64,000 nt of DNA from Pipra filicauda (taxonomy: Eukaryota; Chordata; Aves; Passeriformes; Pipridae), in contig NW_024104554.1 of NCBI RefSeq assembly GCF_003945595.2, positions 1 through 64,000 of the forward strand, written 5' to 3'. Below, one piece after another: positions 36,001-47,690 of this stretch (positions within the stretch are counted from its first letter, which is position 1; every line of letters starts with the position of its first letter). The translations under genes and the position numbers were made by a program. The notes beneath the pieces were generated by a model. It was not told the origin of the DNA, ran no database searches, and worked only from the letters and a program-made list of their open reading frames with translations.

Positions 36001-39000
36001 GCACAGACACTGCAGCATAGTGCTGGGCTGCCTGTAGCCGGCAGGGGATGCAGTGTGGAAAGGGGAGTTGCTGATTTAAATATACAATCCACCAAAGCAG
36101 TAGCATAATTGTGAGGCGTGATCTCTAATAAAACTCAAACATGCAACTGGATTCAAATCAGGGTTGCCGATTAAGAATCTGCCCTCTAGTTCCATATGGC
36201 TGCAAAATTAGCCAGATTAGACTGAGCTAAATTGGATGTTCTTCCAATTTTTGCAGTGAACGAAGAATAAGAATCATATGGAAATTCTCCTAATGTGTAT
36301 GAGTCACTTTCTTTTACTTAGAAGTTTTACTTTTCTATATCAACTGCAATTTCCTTTAAACCCTTTTTATCAGCCGCCAACTTCTGAAATAGGGAAAAAT
36401 GCCATTAATGCCTGAGGAAACCTGTGAGATCTTACTTTGTCCTGACACATCTTTGTTCTGGCTGGATGAAAGACTTCACTCCACTATATGACATTTCTAT
36501 TGCATTTAAGAAAATCTACACTGTATTTGTTATAAGCATTTCTCAACGGCATAACTGCTTAATCAAATTACTTGGGTTATTGCTAGTGTTGTATTGACAC
36601 ACCAAGGCAACATATATCAGTTGTCTGCATTTAATTGAGTGGTAGATGGAGGCAGGCATACACTTAAAGCTCTTAGAGGAGTTATAATTACAAGAGTAAT
36701 AGCATCTTATTGCTAATAACAAGTCTTACTTGTTCAGAGACAATAATTTTTTTCCACATTTCTTTCTTGTATGGAAAAAAAAAGAAAATGACAACAGTTT
36801 CTTGCCATTTTTACCCAGAGGGCACATTCAGTTAAAAGGACAGATCAAGATTTAATCACTGTTTTGTTGCTGATGATTAACCAGAATTCCTCTTGATTAA
36901 TCAGAATATCATCAATGATTTGCTTTTAGCAAAAGACGAGCAAAAAAACCCAAAAACAAAAACCCCAAACCACAATTTCTAACAATTATAGTAATGCTTT
37001 AATTTCCAGCATAAAAATCACAATTGGTTACACCTTTTTAATTATTAAAGTATGCATTCTTGCGTATTCCGAAATAGTGATTTGAGTTCCTTCAAATTAA
37101 TTTCTTGTCTCATCCCTGTCAAGTAAAAGGTAATTTCAGACAGTTGCGAGGGCCCAATTCTGCTGCAATGGAAACTGAAATTTTTATTTATTTCAGAATT
37201 AGCTCAATTGGCCTGTTTTGAACAGATTACTATTCCAAATAAGCGAGGGATAGTAGATACTGCAGTGGAGTGAGACCCTCCAAATTTGATCTCTTGTGGC
37301 TGAGGACTTCTGGCAATGTTTGTATCCATGTATGACTTTGAAAATGGAAAACTAGGTGACTCTGAACAACCAACCTTGATCATATAAAAATATTTATGTA
37401 TATATGGAATTAATTTGTTTTTAAACAGTATCTCTGGTATCTCTGAGCATCTGACCTCTACCTTGCTTCCTTTTTTTTCCTCTGCATTTTCCTTATGAAG
37501 AAATTATGAAGAACAATAAACAGAGAAACCTAGTATCATTTTAGTCTTCAGATACTTTATGTCTTTCTTACAGTATCCCACGGATACTGAAGTACAGAAT
37601 CATGTTCCATGTTCATGTCTTTGTTGTACAGTGGCTTTGCAAAAGAAACATTTGCAGCACTGCAGCTGACAGAGAGCTGAATAAATAATAACGAATAAAA
37701 CTTTTAACGCAGTGTTTGTTTTGCAAAGTTGCATGAAATATGGTCAGCATTTTAAAATTACATTTTGCAACACTTGCTTCATGCCTTAGGTTCAATTTCA
37801 AGACAATGATTCTTTCATGCAATTTTGCCAAACATGAAGTTTTTGTTATTTTTTGTATTTTTTCTTCCTTGTCTGAAAGTTTTCTTTGCCTTTTTTTGCT
37901 AGAGAATAATTTCTAAATCTATATTTGAGTGTTTTTATTGAAATATTGTTCTAATGCTCTTGTTTGCAACAACAAACTTTTGACATTAGTCACAGAGCAA
38001 ATCTGGGTCTAGGGATATATCTTTCCCTCATCAATCCTATGATTTTCAGATCAAACATAGCAATTACACAATGCTGCATAAATAATTGTTTACTTTCTTT
38101 GACCTCTATTATTTGCCATATTGTGTTCACATACAAAACCCAAAAGAATACAAATATTCAAATTTTTCTTTTGCTTACACTGGTGCTGAAACACCCGAAA
38201 CTTATAGTGCACTGGGAACAAAAGCATAGCCAGTCTTGCCCTGTGCTTAAAGCTTAGGTTCAAAGGTGGGCCTAAACACACTGGGGACCACAACCAGGTT
38301 ATTGTCTATTTTAAATACTGACCCAGATGTAGCTTTGATTTAAAGCATCTTCACTGTTCTTGCAGTGCCTGCTGCTGAAATGGATTGGGGAACTTGGCTT
38401 GCTTTCCATAGTGTATCTGTTAAGACATGAATGAGAGCTTGGGCTTGGCTTTGGGCGTCGTGCTTGAGCTTAGAACTTGCCTTGTGTGAGTGCATCAGGG
38501 TTCTGTCTGAAGTCCTGATACATATAACACGCACCACATAACTTGGGACCCACATCACACTGCTGGTGCACAACACAGGTGGAGGGGCAAGGAACAGGGA
38601 AGTCATTTTGTCAGGAAGCAGCTGATATTGGAAAGCGAGTGGCTAGGTATTGCAGGAATATACAAGAGCTCACAGAACCTGCCTTACCCTGAACCTTAGC
38701 AAAAAACCGCAGGTGACTGTGAGGGTAAGAAAAAAGGAAAGAAAGAGCGTACTTGCAAAAGAGGGAAATTTTTGAAAAAGCCATTTTGATAAAATAATAA
38801 AAAAGCAAAGTTTAACTTATTTTTGTACTAATTTTGCACGCTTCTGGTTGTGAAACAAATGGTCATGACAAATCACACTGTTCTCATTAATGTCCGTGGG
38901 ATATCAATGCAGAAGCTAACTGCTTTCAAGTGACTAAGTACACTATTTTAGCTTTGCCCCAGCAGCCAGATTCTCTATTGGTATCCCGCTGATGTTTCTT

Positions 39001-39768
39001 ATAATACATAGATTGAGTCATACGAAGCATTTTTTTGAGGGGGGAGAAAATGTTTTATAATTCACTTTCAGAACCTCAGTTCAATCAAACAACTGCTAAT
39101 ATCACAATCAGTGACCCTCTGCATTTGCAGACATCTCTCTTGATAAATTAAATTGATTTTCTTTATCTTAGCATGTAAACATCCTCAGCATACACTCAGA
39201 CCCATTGTTTGCAGTGGTTCTAACACTGAAGAAAGTAATGTTAATAGATTTTATGAAGTCGACAGTGGCAGCAGTAGTAGCATTTTGATCATGAGCTGTG
39301 CTCAAACATTTCTGTCTTGCTTTCCTGTGAAACATGTATCGGGAAGGCTTTATCGTATTTAATTGCTATAAATTAAAATACAGAAATTTTCCTTTCTTTT
39401 TTCCGGGTGCATAATGTAGTTAATTTGAAAAAACCTGCCAGTTGTAGAAAAAAAGATGCATTCTGCTGTGCAGAGCTAGGTACATTGGAAATAGAGTCTA
39501 ATCGTCAGCTGAGTAGTTTGGGTTGCTTTATATCAGATTTTGACCACTTAGGACCTGATCCAAAGGTTGGGGAACTCACAGGAAAAAAGATAAATGTCAT
39601 TAACCTTAAAGGATTTTGAATCTGGACTTTATTATAGCCACATATAACACAGAGAACTTACATTGAAACAAGGATGCTAGAACAAATTAATAATACTAAA
39701 GAAAATTCAAACTCTTAGTTGTCATTAATATGAATTGTTATGAAATTGACCACAGAAATGCTGTTTAG
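33091..39768. other. Unassigned intronic DNA, no recognised mobile element
   Basis: This 6.7 kb holds no CR1, LTR or other element that I recognise, apart from a 35-bp tandem duplication and short A or G homopolymers (for example G9 near 35211). The 36.0-37.2 kb part is rich in TAATTA/ATTA words and free of repeats, as conserved intronic enhancers often are. No exon signals are visible. Confidence 0.5.
35586..35655. repeat. 35-bp tandem duplication
   Basis: A 35-base unit beginning tttagaacatctat and ending cctccatagtg occurs at 35586-35620 and again at 35621-35655, with a single A/G difference. The close identity indicates a fairly recent duplication. Confidence 0.95.
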
Positions 39769-39808
39769 AATCATAGAATGGTTTGGGTTGGAAAGGACCT
39801 TAAAGATT
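39769..39808 (-). mobile_element. CR1 LINE 3' end (terminal piece)
   Basis: 'gaatcatagaatggtttgg' and 'ttggaaaggaccttaaagat' are the reverse complement of the last 40 bases of CR1. The next bases jump directly to sequence that normally lies about 300 bp further from the 3' end, so an internal deletion joins this piece to the next. Confidence 0.93.
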
Positions 39809-40292
39809 TCCCTGGAGACTTCTCCAGGCTGAACAACCGCAACTCTCTCAGCCTGTCTTCATAGGAGGGGTGCTGCAGCTCTGTGATCATCTTTGCAGCC
39901 TCCTCTGGACTAGTTCCAGCAGGTCTATATTCTAATTATGTTGTGAGTCCCAGAGATGGACATAGTACTCCAGGTGGGTCTCATGAGAGAAAAGTAGAGG
40001 GGCAGAATGCTGCGCACGCTGGATATGATTGGCCTTCTGGGCTGCAAGTGCACATTGCTGAGTCCTGTTGAGCTTCTCATCCACCAGCACCCCAAGTCCT
40101 TCTCCTCAGGATTGTCTCAATCCATCCTCTTTCCAGCCTGTATTTGTCTTTGGGATTGCCCCAACACATGTGCAGGATCTTGTTAAACTTCATGAAGTTT
40201 GCACAGGCCCACCTCTCAAGCCTGTCCTGGCTGGATGGCATCCCTTCCCTCCAGAATGTAGACTGCACCGCACAACTTGGTGTCACTTACAT
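39809..40292 (-). mobile_element. CR1 LINE, reverse-transcriptase C-terminal region
   Basis: Read on the minus strand this encodes the end of CR1 ORF2. LERWACANFMKFNKI and GNPKDKYRLERGWIE resemble the family pattern 'L.RWA..N.MRFNK...HLG.GNP...YRLG.EW.E'. Words such as 'ctccaggctgaacaacc', 'ctcagcctgtcttcatagg' and 'cttctcatccaccagcacc' are standard reverse-complement CR1. Frameshifts and stops make it inactive. It is 5'-truncated near 40292. Confidence 0.92.
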
Positions 40293-42955
40293 GGAAGATG
40301 AATCATGCCCCAAAATTTTTTGACCTATCTGAATTGTATTTCACTCCACTGGCTTTCACCAGATATGTAATGTATTTGGTTCTTAGGAGAGATTAACCTT
40401 TAATTGCTTTCTTTAGCAACATTTAGTAAACAGAGTGATAGCATGGAGATGATCTGTGCAAACAGCAAAGAAGTATTTCTTCAACTCATGTTGCCATGAC
40501 AATTCAGATTTTTCTTGTCAACTCCTGAGAAGCTTCGAAGTAATTTCTTTAAAGCAATGGATCAGGGGATATTTTTGAAATTGAAGTTGCTCTCTTTTTT
40601 CAATTTAGTATCATTTAACACAGTAAGGGACCTGACCCAAAAGATTTTAAGATCTACAAACAAGAAGTATTGCAAAAAATATAGCGTCATGTAACCCTCT
40701 TCATGGATCTCTGATGATGTACACCAGCAGTGAAGCTGACTTCAGATACTTTATCAAGAGATTTAGATTTTAACTATATGATAATAATAAATAGTTATCG
40801 TAAAAATAATAGTGGATAATGATGAGTGGAGAGGCCAGTTTATAGCTGTCATTTTGATCCTCAGGACAATATTTTATCTTGCAGCTATTTTGATTTTAGA
40901 TTACAGAAGGATTAAGGAACAAAGAAGGACTAAACATTTTTGTTACAGTTACAATTATAAAATTAGTTCAATGAGTGAAGAATAAAATCAAAAGGCTGTT
41001 GTCCACATATTTAAATTACTATCCAAGATAACTCTTGTATACAGTGCTATTAGTAATCAAACTGAATGTCCCTCTTTGTATTTGTTTCAATCGAAATAGC
41101 CTGTTTTGAAAAAAACCACAAAAACTAGTCCAAACTACTTTAATTTAATTCTTAAGAAATAAATTACTGGCTTAATGAGGTATTTCTTAGGTTGCTATTA
41201 GCAGGGATGAAAACATTGTAAACGAAAAGAAGATAATGTGAAGTGCTGTTTCTGCTGGGAAAATAGGTTTCTCTGTATAGAAGATAAGAAAAGTAGATCA
41301 GTAATGGTTTTCATTTTAAAATGTTCCTGACAGATGATGGCTACTGTGTTGGTGTAGTTTGTTTACCACTTTGCAATAGATTTGAGATGAGTCATATCAC
41401 ATTAGAAGGAAAATTGAGAAGTTGTTTTGTCAAAGGGAATTCAGTTTTCTTTTTTTATCATATATACTCAAATTATTAGTTCTCTTTAAACAGAGACACC
41501 TAATTGATTTTTTTTTGTGTTTATTCTTGTTGTTTCCACAAATCTGAGTTCCTCTTGCTAGAAATTGTAAGTGCAGATCTATCATTTCTATGTACTGGAT
41601 AAAGTGATTGACCTGGAATCTTCAGTCAGTTCTCCTCATGCATCTTCTTTAAAGTCTTAACCATTTTATTTTCAAGTGAGTTTGTACCACAATAATTTCA
41701 ACATCTACAAGCACGGTTGTTTTTCACAAGCCTTTCTATTCCCTTGCCTTCAGAATGGGAGTTGAATCAGTAAGGACTATAGGATGGCTTCTCAAGATTT
41801 CATGTTGCATAGAAATTATTATTTCTGTCTTATTTCCTTACTGACTTTGTAAGTCCACTTTACTGATAATGCATCTTAGTGTATCCACAGTGTTAGGAAA
41901 AATGGTACTTATAAGAATATTTGATAAACAGACTTGTGGATGGAATACTTATGATACATCAGGTCATAGGCATTCAGCAGGAAAAACAACCTTCTTTTTC
42001 AAAATATCTGATGGAAGAGGAGATCCGTTTGTTGAATAAAATAACATGTGCATACTGAACAATAAAACATGTCTGAGCTCATTTTACCTGCAAAACAAGC
42101 CTTAGTGTCAAGTTTAAGGATGCTGGGAAGAGGGCAGAAGGTCCTGTTTATTGTCAAGAGCCTAGATTGTATTTTTACTTTCTTTTCAGTAGTGCCAAAT
42201 ATCTGCAGTTCCCACTGCCATAAGAGAAAATTGCAGATCTCAGCACTTTTGAACATAAAGAAATTTGTACTGTTTTTACTTTTACACTTGAGAATCATCA
42301 TAATCTGAATGCAATACACTGTTGTAAAGAGAATGGATAGACAAGAGTATTAAGCATTTACTACTATTATCTCCCAGGTAGTTTCTGAATTAAGGAAAGT
42401 TTCCAAATCTATCGTTGTTATTTTTTTAGGAAGAAGAGATTCCTCAAGGGAAGTTTGTTTTTCTTTAAAACTGCTGTACATAAGTAATTCTATGTATTAG
42501 AAAAAAAAAGAAGAAACCAACCTGGATTTGCTGTTGCCTGGAACAAAACATTTGTGATTACAAAGTGAATGTTAAACACAGCAGCAAATCAGAATTTGTA
42601 GTGAAGCCAATTTACAGACTACTGGCAATACTGCATAATGGAGGTCGTTGTCCTGGACCGGCATTAAAAGCAATCAGTCCCACCTCCACTTATATTTCCT
42701 CTATGAGTATTCATAATTTTTACATTTATTTCCTATTGATGGTAACTAAGTGCAGTTCTTTGTAGCTCCATTTTTCTTTCTAAGAAACAGACTGTTTCTA
42801 AGGGGTGAGCAGGCTCTGGTGGGAAAAAAGTGTCCACCCAGTTTTACCACTGTACAATAGGTCCAAAACTTCTTTTGATATTGTGCCTTGTGTTGCAGAC
42901 GATATTTGCAGGATGGATATATATTTGTGCAAATATTTTGAATGTGCTTTATCAC
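40293..42955. other. Unassigned intronic DNA
   Basis: AT-rich, no recognised element or exon. Overlapping frames on both strands near 42000-42319 are short and unrelated to known proteins. Confidence 0.5.
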
Positions 42956-44070
42956 TGCATTGGGTTTGTATAGCCAGGTTTTCGTAGTGGGGATGCTTTA
43001 GGGGTGGCTTCTGTCAGAAGCTTCTAGAAGCTTCCCCCATGTCCAGTAGAGCTAATGCCATCTGCTTCCTAAATGGACCTACCGCTGGCCAAAGCCAAGC
43101 CCACCAGCAATGGTGGTAGTGCCTCTGGAAGAACATAGTTAAGAAGAGGGAAATAACCAGTGCAATGGCAACTACAGCTGGGAAAGGGGAGTGAGAATAT
43201 AGGAGAGGAACAACTCTGCAGACACCCAAGTCAGTGAAGAAGGAGGGGGAGGAGGTGTTACAGGTGCCAGAGGGAGATTCCCCTGGAGCCTGTGGTGCAG
43301 ACTATGGTGAGACAGCTGTGCCCCTGCAGCCCATGGAGTTCCTGCTGCCCCTGCAGGGGGACAGAAGATCCACCTGCAGTCTGTGAAGGACCACAGATTG
43401 GAGCAGGTGGATGCCCGAAGGAGGCTGTGATCCTGTGTTGTTGCAGGCTCCTGCCAGGACCTGTGGACCCATGGAGAGAGTAGCCCACAATGGAGCAGGT
43501 TTGCTGTCAGGACTTGCAACCCTACAGGGGACCCACAGAGCAGTCTGTTCCTGAAGGACTGCAGCCCACGGAAGGGTTCCACGCTGCAGCTCATGGGAAG
43601 GGCTCATGTCGGAGAAGTTTATGGAGGACTGTCTTCTGTGAGAAGGACTCCATGCTGGAGCAGGGGAAGAGTGTGAGTCCTCCTGAGGAGGAAGGAGCAT
43701 CAGAGACAACTCTATGTGATGACCTGACCGTAACACCCCTTCCCTGTCCCTCTGCACTGCTGAGAGGAGGAGGCAGAGAAAATATCAGTGGTGAAGTTGA
43801 GCCCTGGAAGAATGAAAAGTGGGGGAAAGTGTTTTAAGATTTCGGTTTATTTCTTATTATCTTACTCTGATTTGATTGTTAATAAACTAAACTCATTTCC
43901 CTGAGTCGAGTCTCTTTACCTGTGATGATAACTGGTGAGTGATCTCTCCCTGTCCTTATCTTGATCCATGAACCTTTCATTATATTTTCTCTCTCCTGTC
44001 CAGCTGAGAAGGGGAGTGATAGAGCAGCTTTGGTGGGAACCCAACATCCAGCCAGGGCCAGCCCAGCACA
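42956..44070 (+). mobile_element. Solo LTR of avian endogenous retrovirus, copy 1 (1.1 kb)
   Basis: Starts TGCATTGGGTTTG and ends CCCAGCACA. The 5' part has the family word 'ggggtggcttctgtcagaag' and 'gcttctagaagcttccccc'. The middle is a GC-richer array of degenerate units of the type 'gga(c)c..ctggagcagg' and 'gaaggactgcagccc'. An AATAAA lies at 43881-43886, followed by the closing block 'gtgagtgatctctccctg' and 'gatagagcagctttggtggg'. Order and ends fit one plus-strand LTR with no internal genes. The flanks ATCAC and GTCAT match at only three of five bases, so the insertion is old. Confidence 0.8.
43881..43886 (+). promoter_or_regulatory. Polyadenylation signal of solo LTR copy 1
   Basis: AATAAA about 190 bases before the LTR end, after 'tttgattgtt' and a T-rich stretch. 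It marks the R region of the LTR and could act as a sense-strand premature polyadenylation site within CSMD1 intron 1. Activity is not known. Confidence 0.6.
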
Positions 44071-47000
44071 GTCATATAACACCAGTGCTTCCAAGAACAG
44101 TTTTGTAAAGCAGAAGCATTTTGTGTGATTGTCTCAACAGCAGTTAGCTGCTCAGATCTACTCAGTTATGCTGCTATTGTCTTATGTACTGTCCCAAAAG
44201 AGCAATGTGCATGAGAATCAGGTCCCCTGAGGGTAAAAAATCAATTAAAACGAGAAACTACTCTTTGATGCTAGAAGGATAATGTACTGCCCGTTGTGAA
44301 AAAATGAGCCATTGTGGTGATGGATTGTGTCAGGTGAAAGATGAGCATTCAGCATAGACAGTCGATGGAAATCATTCTTATATTTCATTGACAAATTCTT
44401 CAATAGTACCATTGAAGAAGATAAGGTATCTCAAAAAAGAAGCTACATGTGAAAAAGTATGACAGCATTTAATGGGGGTTTCGGTCAGGACTACTTTATT
44501 TTTTTAAGTCAATCCTTACTCTTGTCATTTACCTTCTTTCACTTATTTTTTTTTTCTTGAATATTTTGTCTATGATTATATTTATTCTTAAAGTCTATTA
44601 GGCAGTGACATGTGTTTGGCATGATTTATTAATTTGTTTTATGGTATATCCTAGAGCGTAGGGACCCATCATACAAAGGATTATATGAACATAGAGAAAA
44701 TGAAATTAATGACATGGACAACATTGTGACAGGAAGCTTAAATCTGGGGAGTATTGTTTCCTGCATGATCAGAATTAAACAAAAAACCTTTTCTTCTGAA
44801 ACCTAGGCCATAGGAGCTGTCTTGTATTTTACAGAGGACATAGCCCAGCTTAGTTAACTCATAGCCGTCAATTATTCAGTGTTTTTTTCTGGTTTCCTTT
44901 ACTGGTATTTGTCTTGCTGGAGAGCAGTGCATAATCAGCTTCCCTTATTGTCACCAGTAACACAGGCATACCGATGTAGTTTTACTAAGCAGAACTGGTA
45001 AAAGCTCAAAACTTGAAATGTCTGTTGGCAACTGTCCTCAGTGGCACCTCCTGGTGCCACTACTGCGAAAGTCTGATATGGTCTCATAAATAACGACTGG
45101 TGCCCTCATGGGCATGGCAGTTCAGCTGCTGGGCTGATACAGGCATTATGCTGACACGCTGAAAATCATGTCTTTTTATCTTGTAGGACTGGCGGGGCTG
45201 ACACCATAAGATTTGCATAATTAAACACTATTTCTCTTTTTTCTTCCCTTACGTTATTTAAAATTTTCTCTTTGCAGAGCTTATCTTTCTTGTTCCAGTC
45301 ATTATTATTTCCTCTTGCTGAAGGAGTATAAGATACCTTCTTTATTATTCTCCTATATGTCTGTTTAACATTCCCAGGGTGGAAAGCGCCCGGGGCCTAG
45401 TGATGACTCCTGCAGAAAAGCTGAAGATGGGCACTCTTAAAACCTGAATTAAGTCAGGGACATAAACTGTGCCTAGATTTTGTTCACGTCTTATGAATTT
45501 GGTTAAGTTTCAGTCTTCACATATTTAAAAATGCAAAAAGCGTCACATCAAATCAGACCAAAATAACCTCTATCTGACAATGGCCATTAGCAAAAGCATA
45601 GAAAAAAAATACAGGAAGCAAGATATAGACAGGCTTTTATGTTCTAGCAGCCTCTAGCCAGTTTAGAGAACTCTTAGCCAGAGGTTGCATCTATGTTCAA
45701 CATCCATCAACAAATTTAACCTTCACAAATCTGTTCTTGAACCTACTCATAATTCAGACTACCACACTATTTTCTGACAATTTGTTTTACAATTTAATTC
45801 CTGCTATGTGGAAAAACACTGCATTTTACTTGTCTTGAAGCTTCTACCTGCTCATTTCCCTGAGCACTTCCAGCTCTTCAGAAATACTTTACCCTACACA
45901 GAACATCTGACAGATAGGAAAGAATTATGTAAATCTATAAATTACATACTTTTCCCACGTACACCTAAAAAATCCATATGGATATTTAGAGTAATGAGCT
46001 TCAATCAATACTAATGGATGTTTCCTAAGTGCATTTCTCATAATTTTTAATGATCATGATATTGTCAGTGCTGCTGATGCACTTAAATGAATAATAGTCT
46101 GTATTTCATTATAAACAGCCACTTGCCTTTATCCCACCATCCCATTACCTGTTTTTTTATTCTCATAATAATATTTTATTGTTTGCTTTCCAATAAATAG
46201 TAAAGACTGTACATTGTGATCATCTGGATGACAGTGATGTTCAACATTTTGCCCTATGAGACATTTCTGGAGGGCCAACAGAGAAAATGCTTAGAAAATT
46301 AGGTCCTGGCTGGAAATGAATACATCAAACCGGATGCTTAGTGATCTAAGCACCTCTCCCACTGATGTTGACCTCCATGGAGTGTGTAGCTCGCTGATAA
46401 TATAAAGTGCACTAAATAGTAGATTCATCTTGCATATATGCTGTTTGCCCCTCTGTGGTCCAGCATTTCACTGGTTGCCAGTCATTTCTTAATGGGTTCT
46501 GATGAGGGATTGGGTTTCTGCAAAGATTAGGGAAATGCTGCAAGCACTTCTGTTAGAAAAGGTTTAGGAAGAGGTCTATTGTACTGAGAACACTGAATCC
46601 ACTTCATCCTTAGAAATCAACCAATTTCTGCCCTTATGAGACCCAGATTTAGAACAAATTGTGAAAAAAACCCACGAAAAGACATTGAAAATTCTGTTCT
46701 TAGATAGAAACTTACCTCAAACCTTAAAACCTGCAAGATATTCTGTGAGCTCAAATCCATAGGCTTCTGATTGCAGTTTCGCGTTTTAGAAAATTTGTCA
46801 CTGTCTGAAAAACAATTTTTTCTCTTGTTCCCTAAGACCGTAACCTTCCTACAGGCCTTTAAGATGGCTGCATAGGATGCATAAAATCTACCTTTCCCCT
46901 TTATTCTACCTCTTGCTCTCAGGACTGTCAATAGAAAAACTTACCAGCATCATAAAAACAAAACAAAGTGATGCAAATAAGTAATCAGCAAGAACACAGC

Positions 47001-47223
47001 TGACCACTGGGAACAAGAGTAGCATGAGACAGAAGAAATCAGACTCACTTTAATGTTAGCAAGTGTTCCATGACTGTTCTTGCTTCTTCATTCTGAAAGG
47101 CTGTATTTAATTTCCATAAATGAGAAATTTCTGAGTATTCCTGATACAGTCTATTCAGGAAAGGAAAGCATTAATTACTCCTATGCTGAACAAACAAAAC
47201 CATTGCATAGCTTTTGAGAAGGG
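44071..47223. other. Unassigned intronic DNA
   Basis: No exon or recognised element. A perfect 9-bp-arm inverted repeat is at 45040-45061. The remainder is AT-rich with scattered short frames. Confidence 0.5.
45040..45061. repeat. Inverted repeat, 9-bp arms, 4-nt loop
   Basis: AGTGGCACC and GGTGCCACT pair perfectly around TCCT. The minus strand, GGCACCAGGAGGTGCC, also partly resembles a CTCF core. Confidence 0.9.
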
Positions 47224-47690
47224 ACAGTCAGTCAGTCATCATGGCCAGGCTTCGCGAAAGAAGATTTGGGAAGGGCTCTACCCACGTTTGTTACAAGCAC
47301 GTTGGTGGCTGAAAAGGCCAATACGAGATAGACAAATCCGATTGCAAAAGGCACAGCAGAAAGACTCCTTAGGTGGTATATTCTGCAAGGCACGATTCTT
47401 TCTGCGTTGCCTTTTCTCCTCGAGAGTGATCCTGTGTGCTTTCTCCAAAGTATCAGCAGCGTTATAGATGGTGTGTCTCCAGGCCTCCCGATTGGAGGCC
47501 AGAGTAGACCAGTTATGGTGATCAATATGGCCAAGGCTGAGATGTTGTTTTAGGGAGTCCTTGTATCTTTTCTTCGGGGCTCCTCTCTTGCAGCAGCCGG
47601 TGGCAAGTTCACCATAAAGCAGGATCTTAGGGAGGCGGTGGTCCTTCATCCTGGAGACGTGACAGGTTTTAAAGAGGTGATTGGAAAAGG
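47224..47690 (-). mobile_element. Non-CR1 LINE, ORF2 C-terminus and 3' end
   Basis: On the minus strand the frame 47278-47649 (extending in frame to about 47685 as NHLFKTCHVSRM) reads RLPKILLYGEL, then GAPKKRYKDSLKQHL, then WRHTIYNAA, a basic stretch, and a C-terminal knuckle CAFCNRICLSRIGLFSHQRAC (C-X2-C-X12-H-X3-C). This order matches the C-terminus of a widespread animal non-LTR retrotransposon ORF2 ('RLPKQ.LYGEL..G.R..G..KKRYKD...'), clearly different from CR1. The 123-codon frame has no stop, so the copy is less decayed than its neighbours. The 3' end is followed by a short TGAC repeat (GTCAGTCAGTCA on + at 47227). Upstream RT and endonuclease are absent. The exact clade (RTE, Rex or other) is uncertain. 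Confidence 0.75.

Noticed and set aside
43172..43837. Overlapping frames of 115-151 codons near 43.5 kb
   Set aside because: They lie in the GC-richer repeat units of solo LTR copy 1 and read in several frames on both strands.
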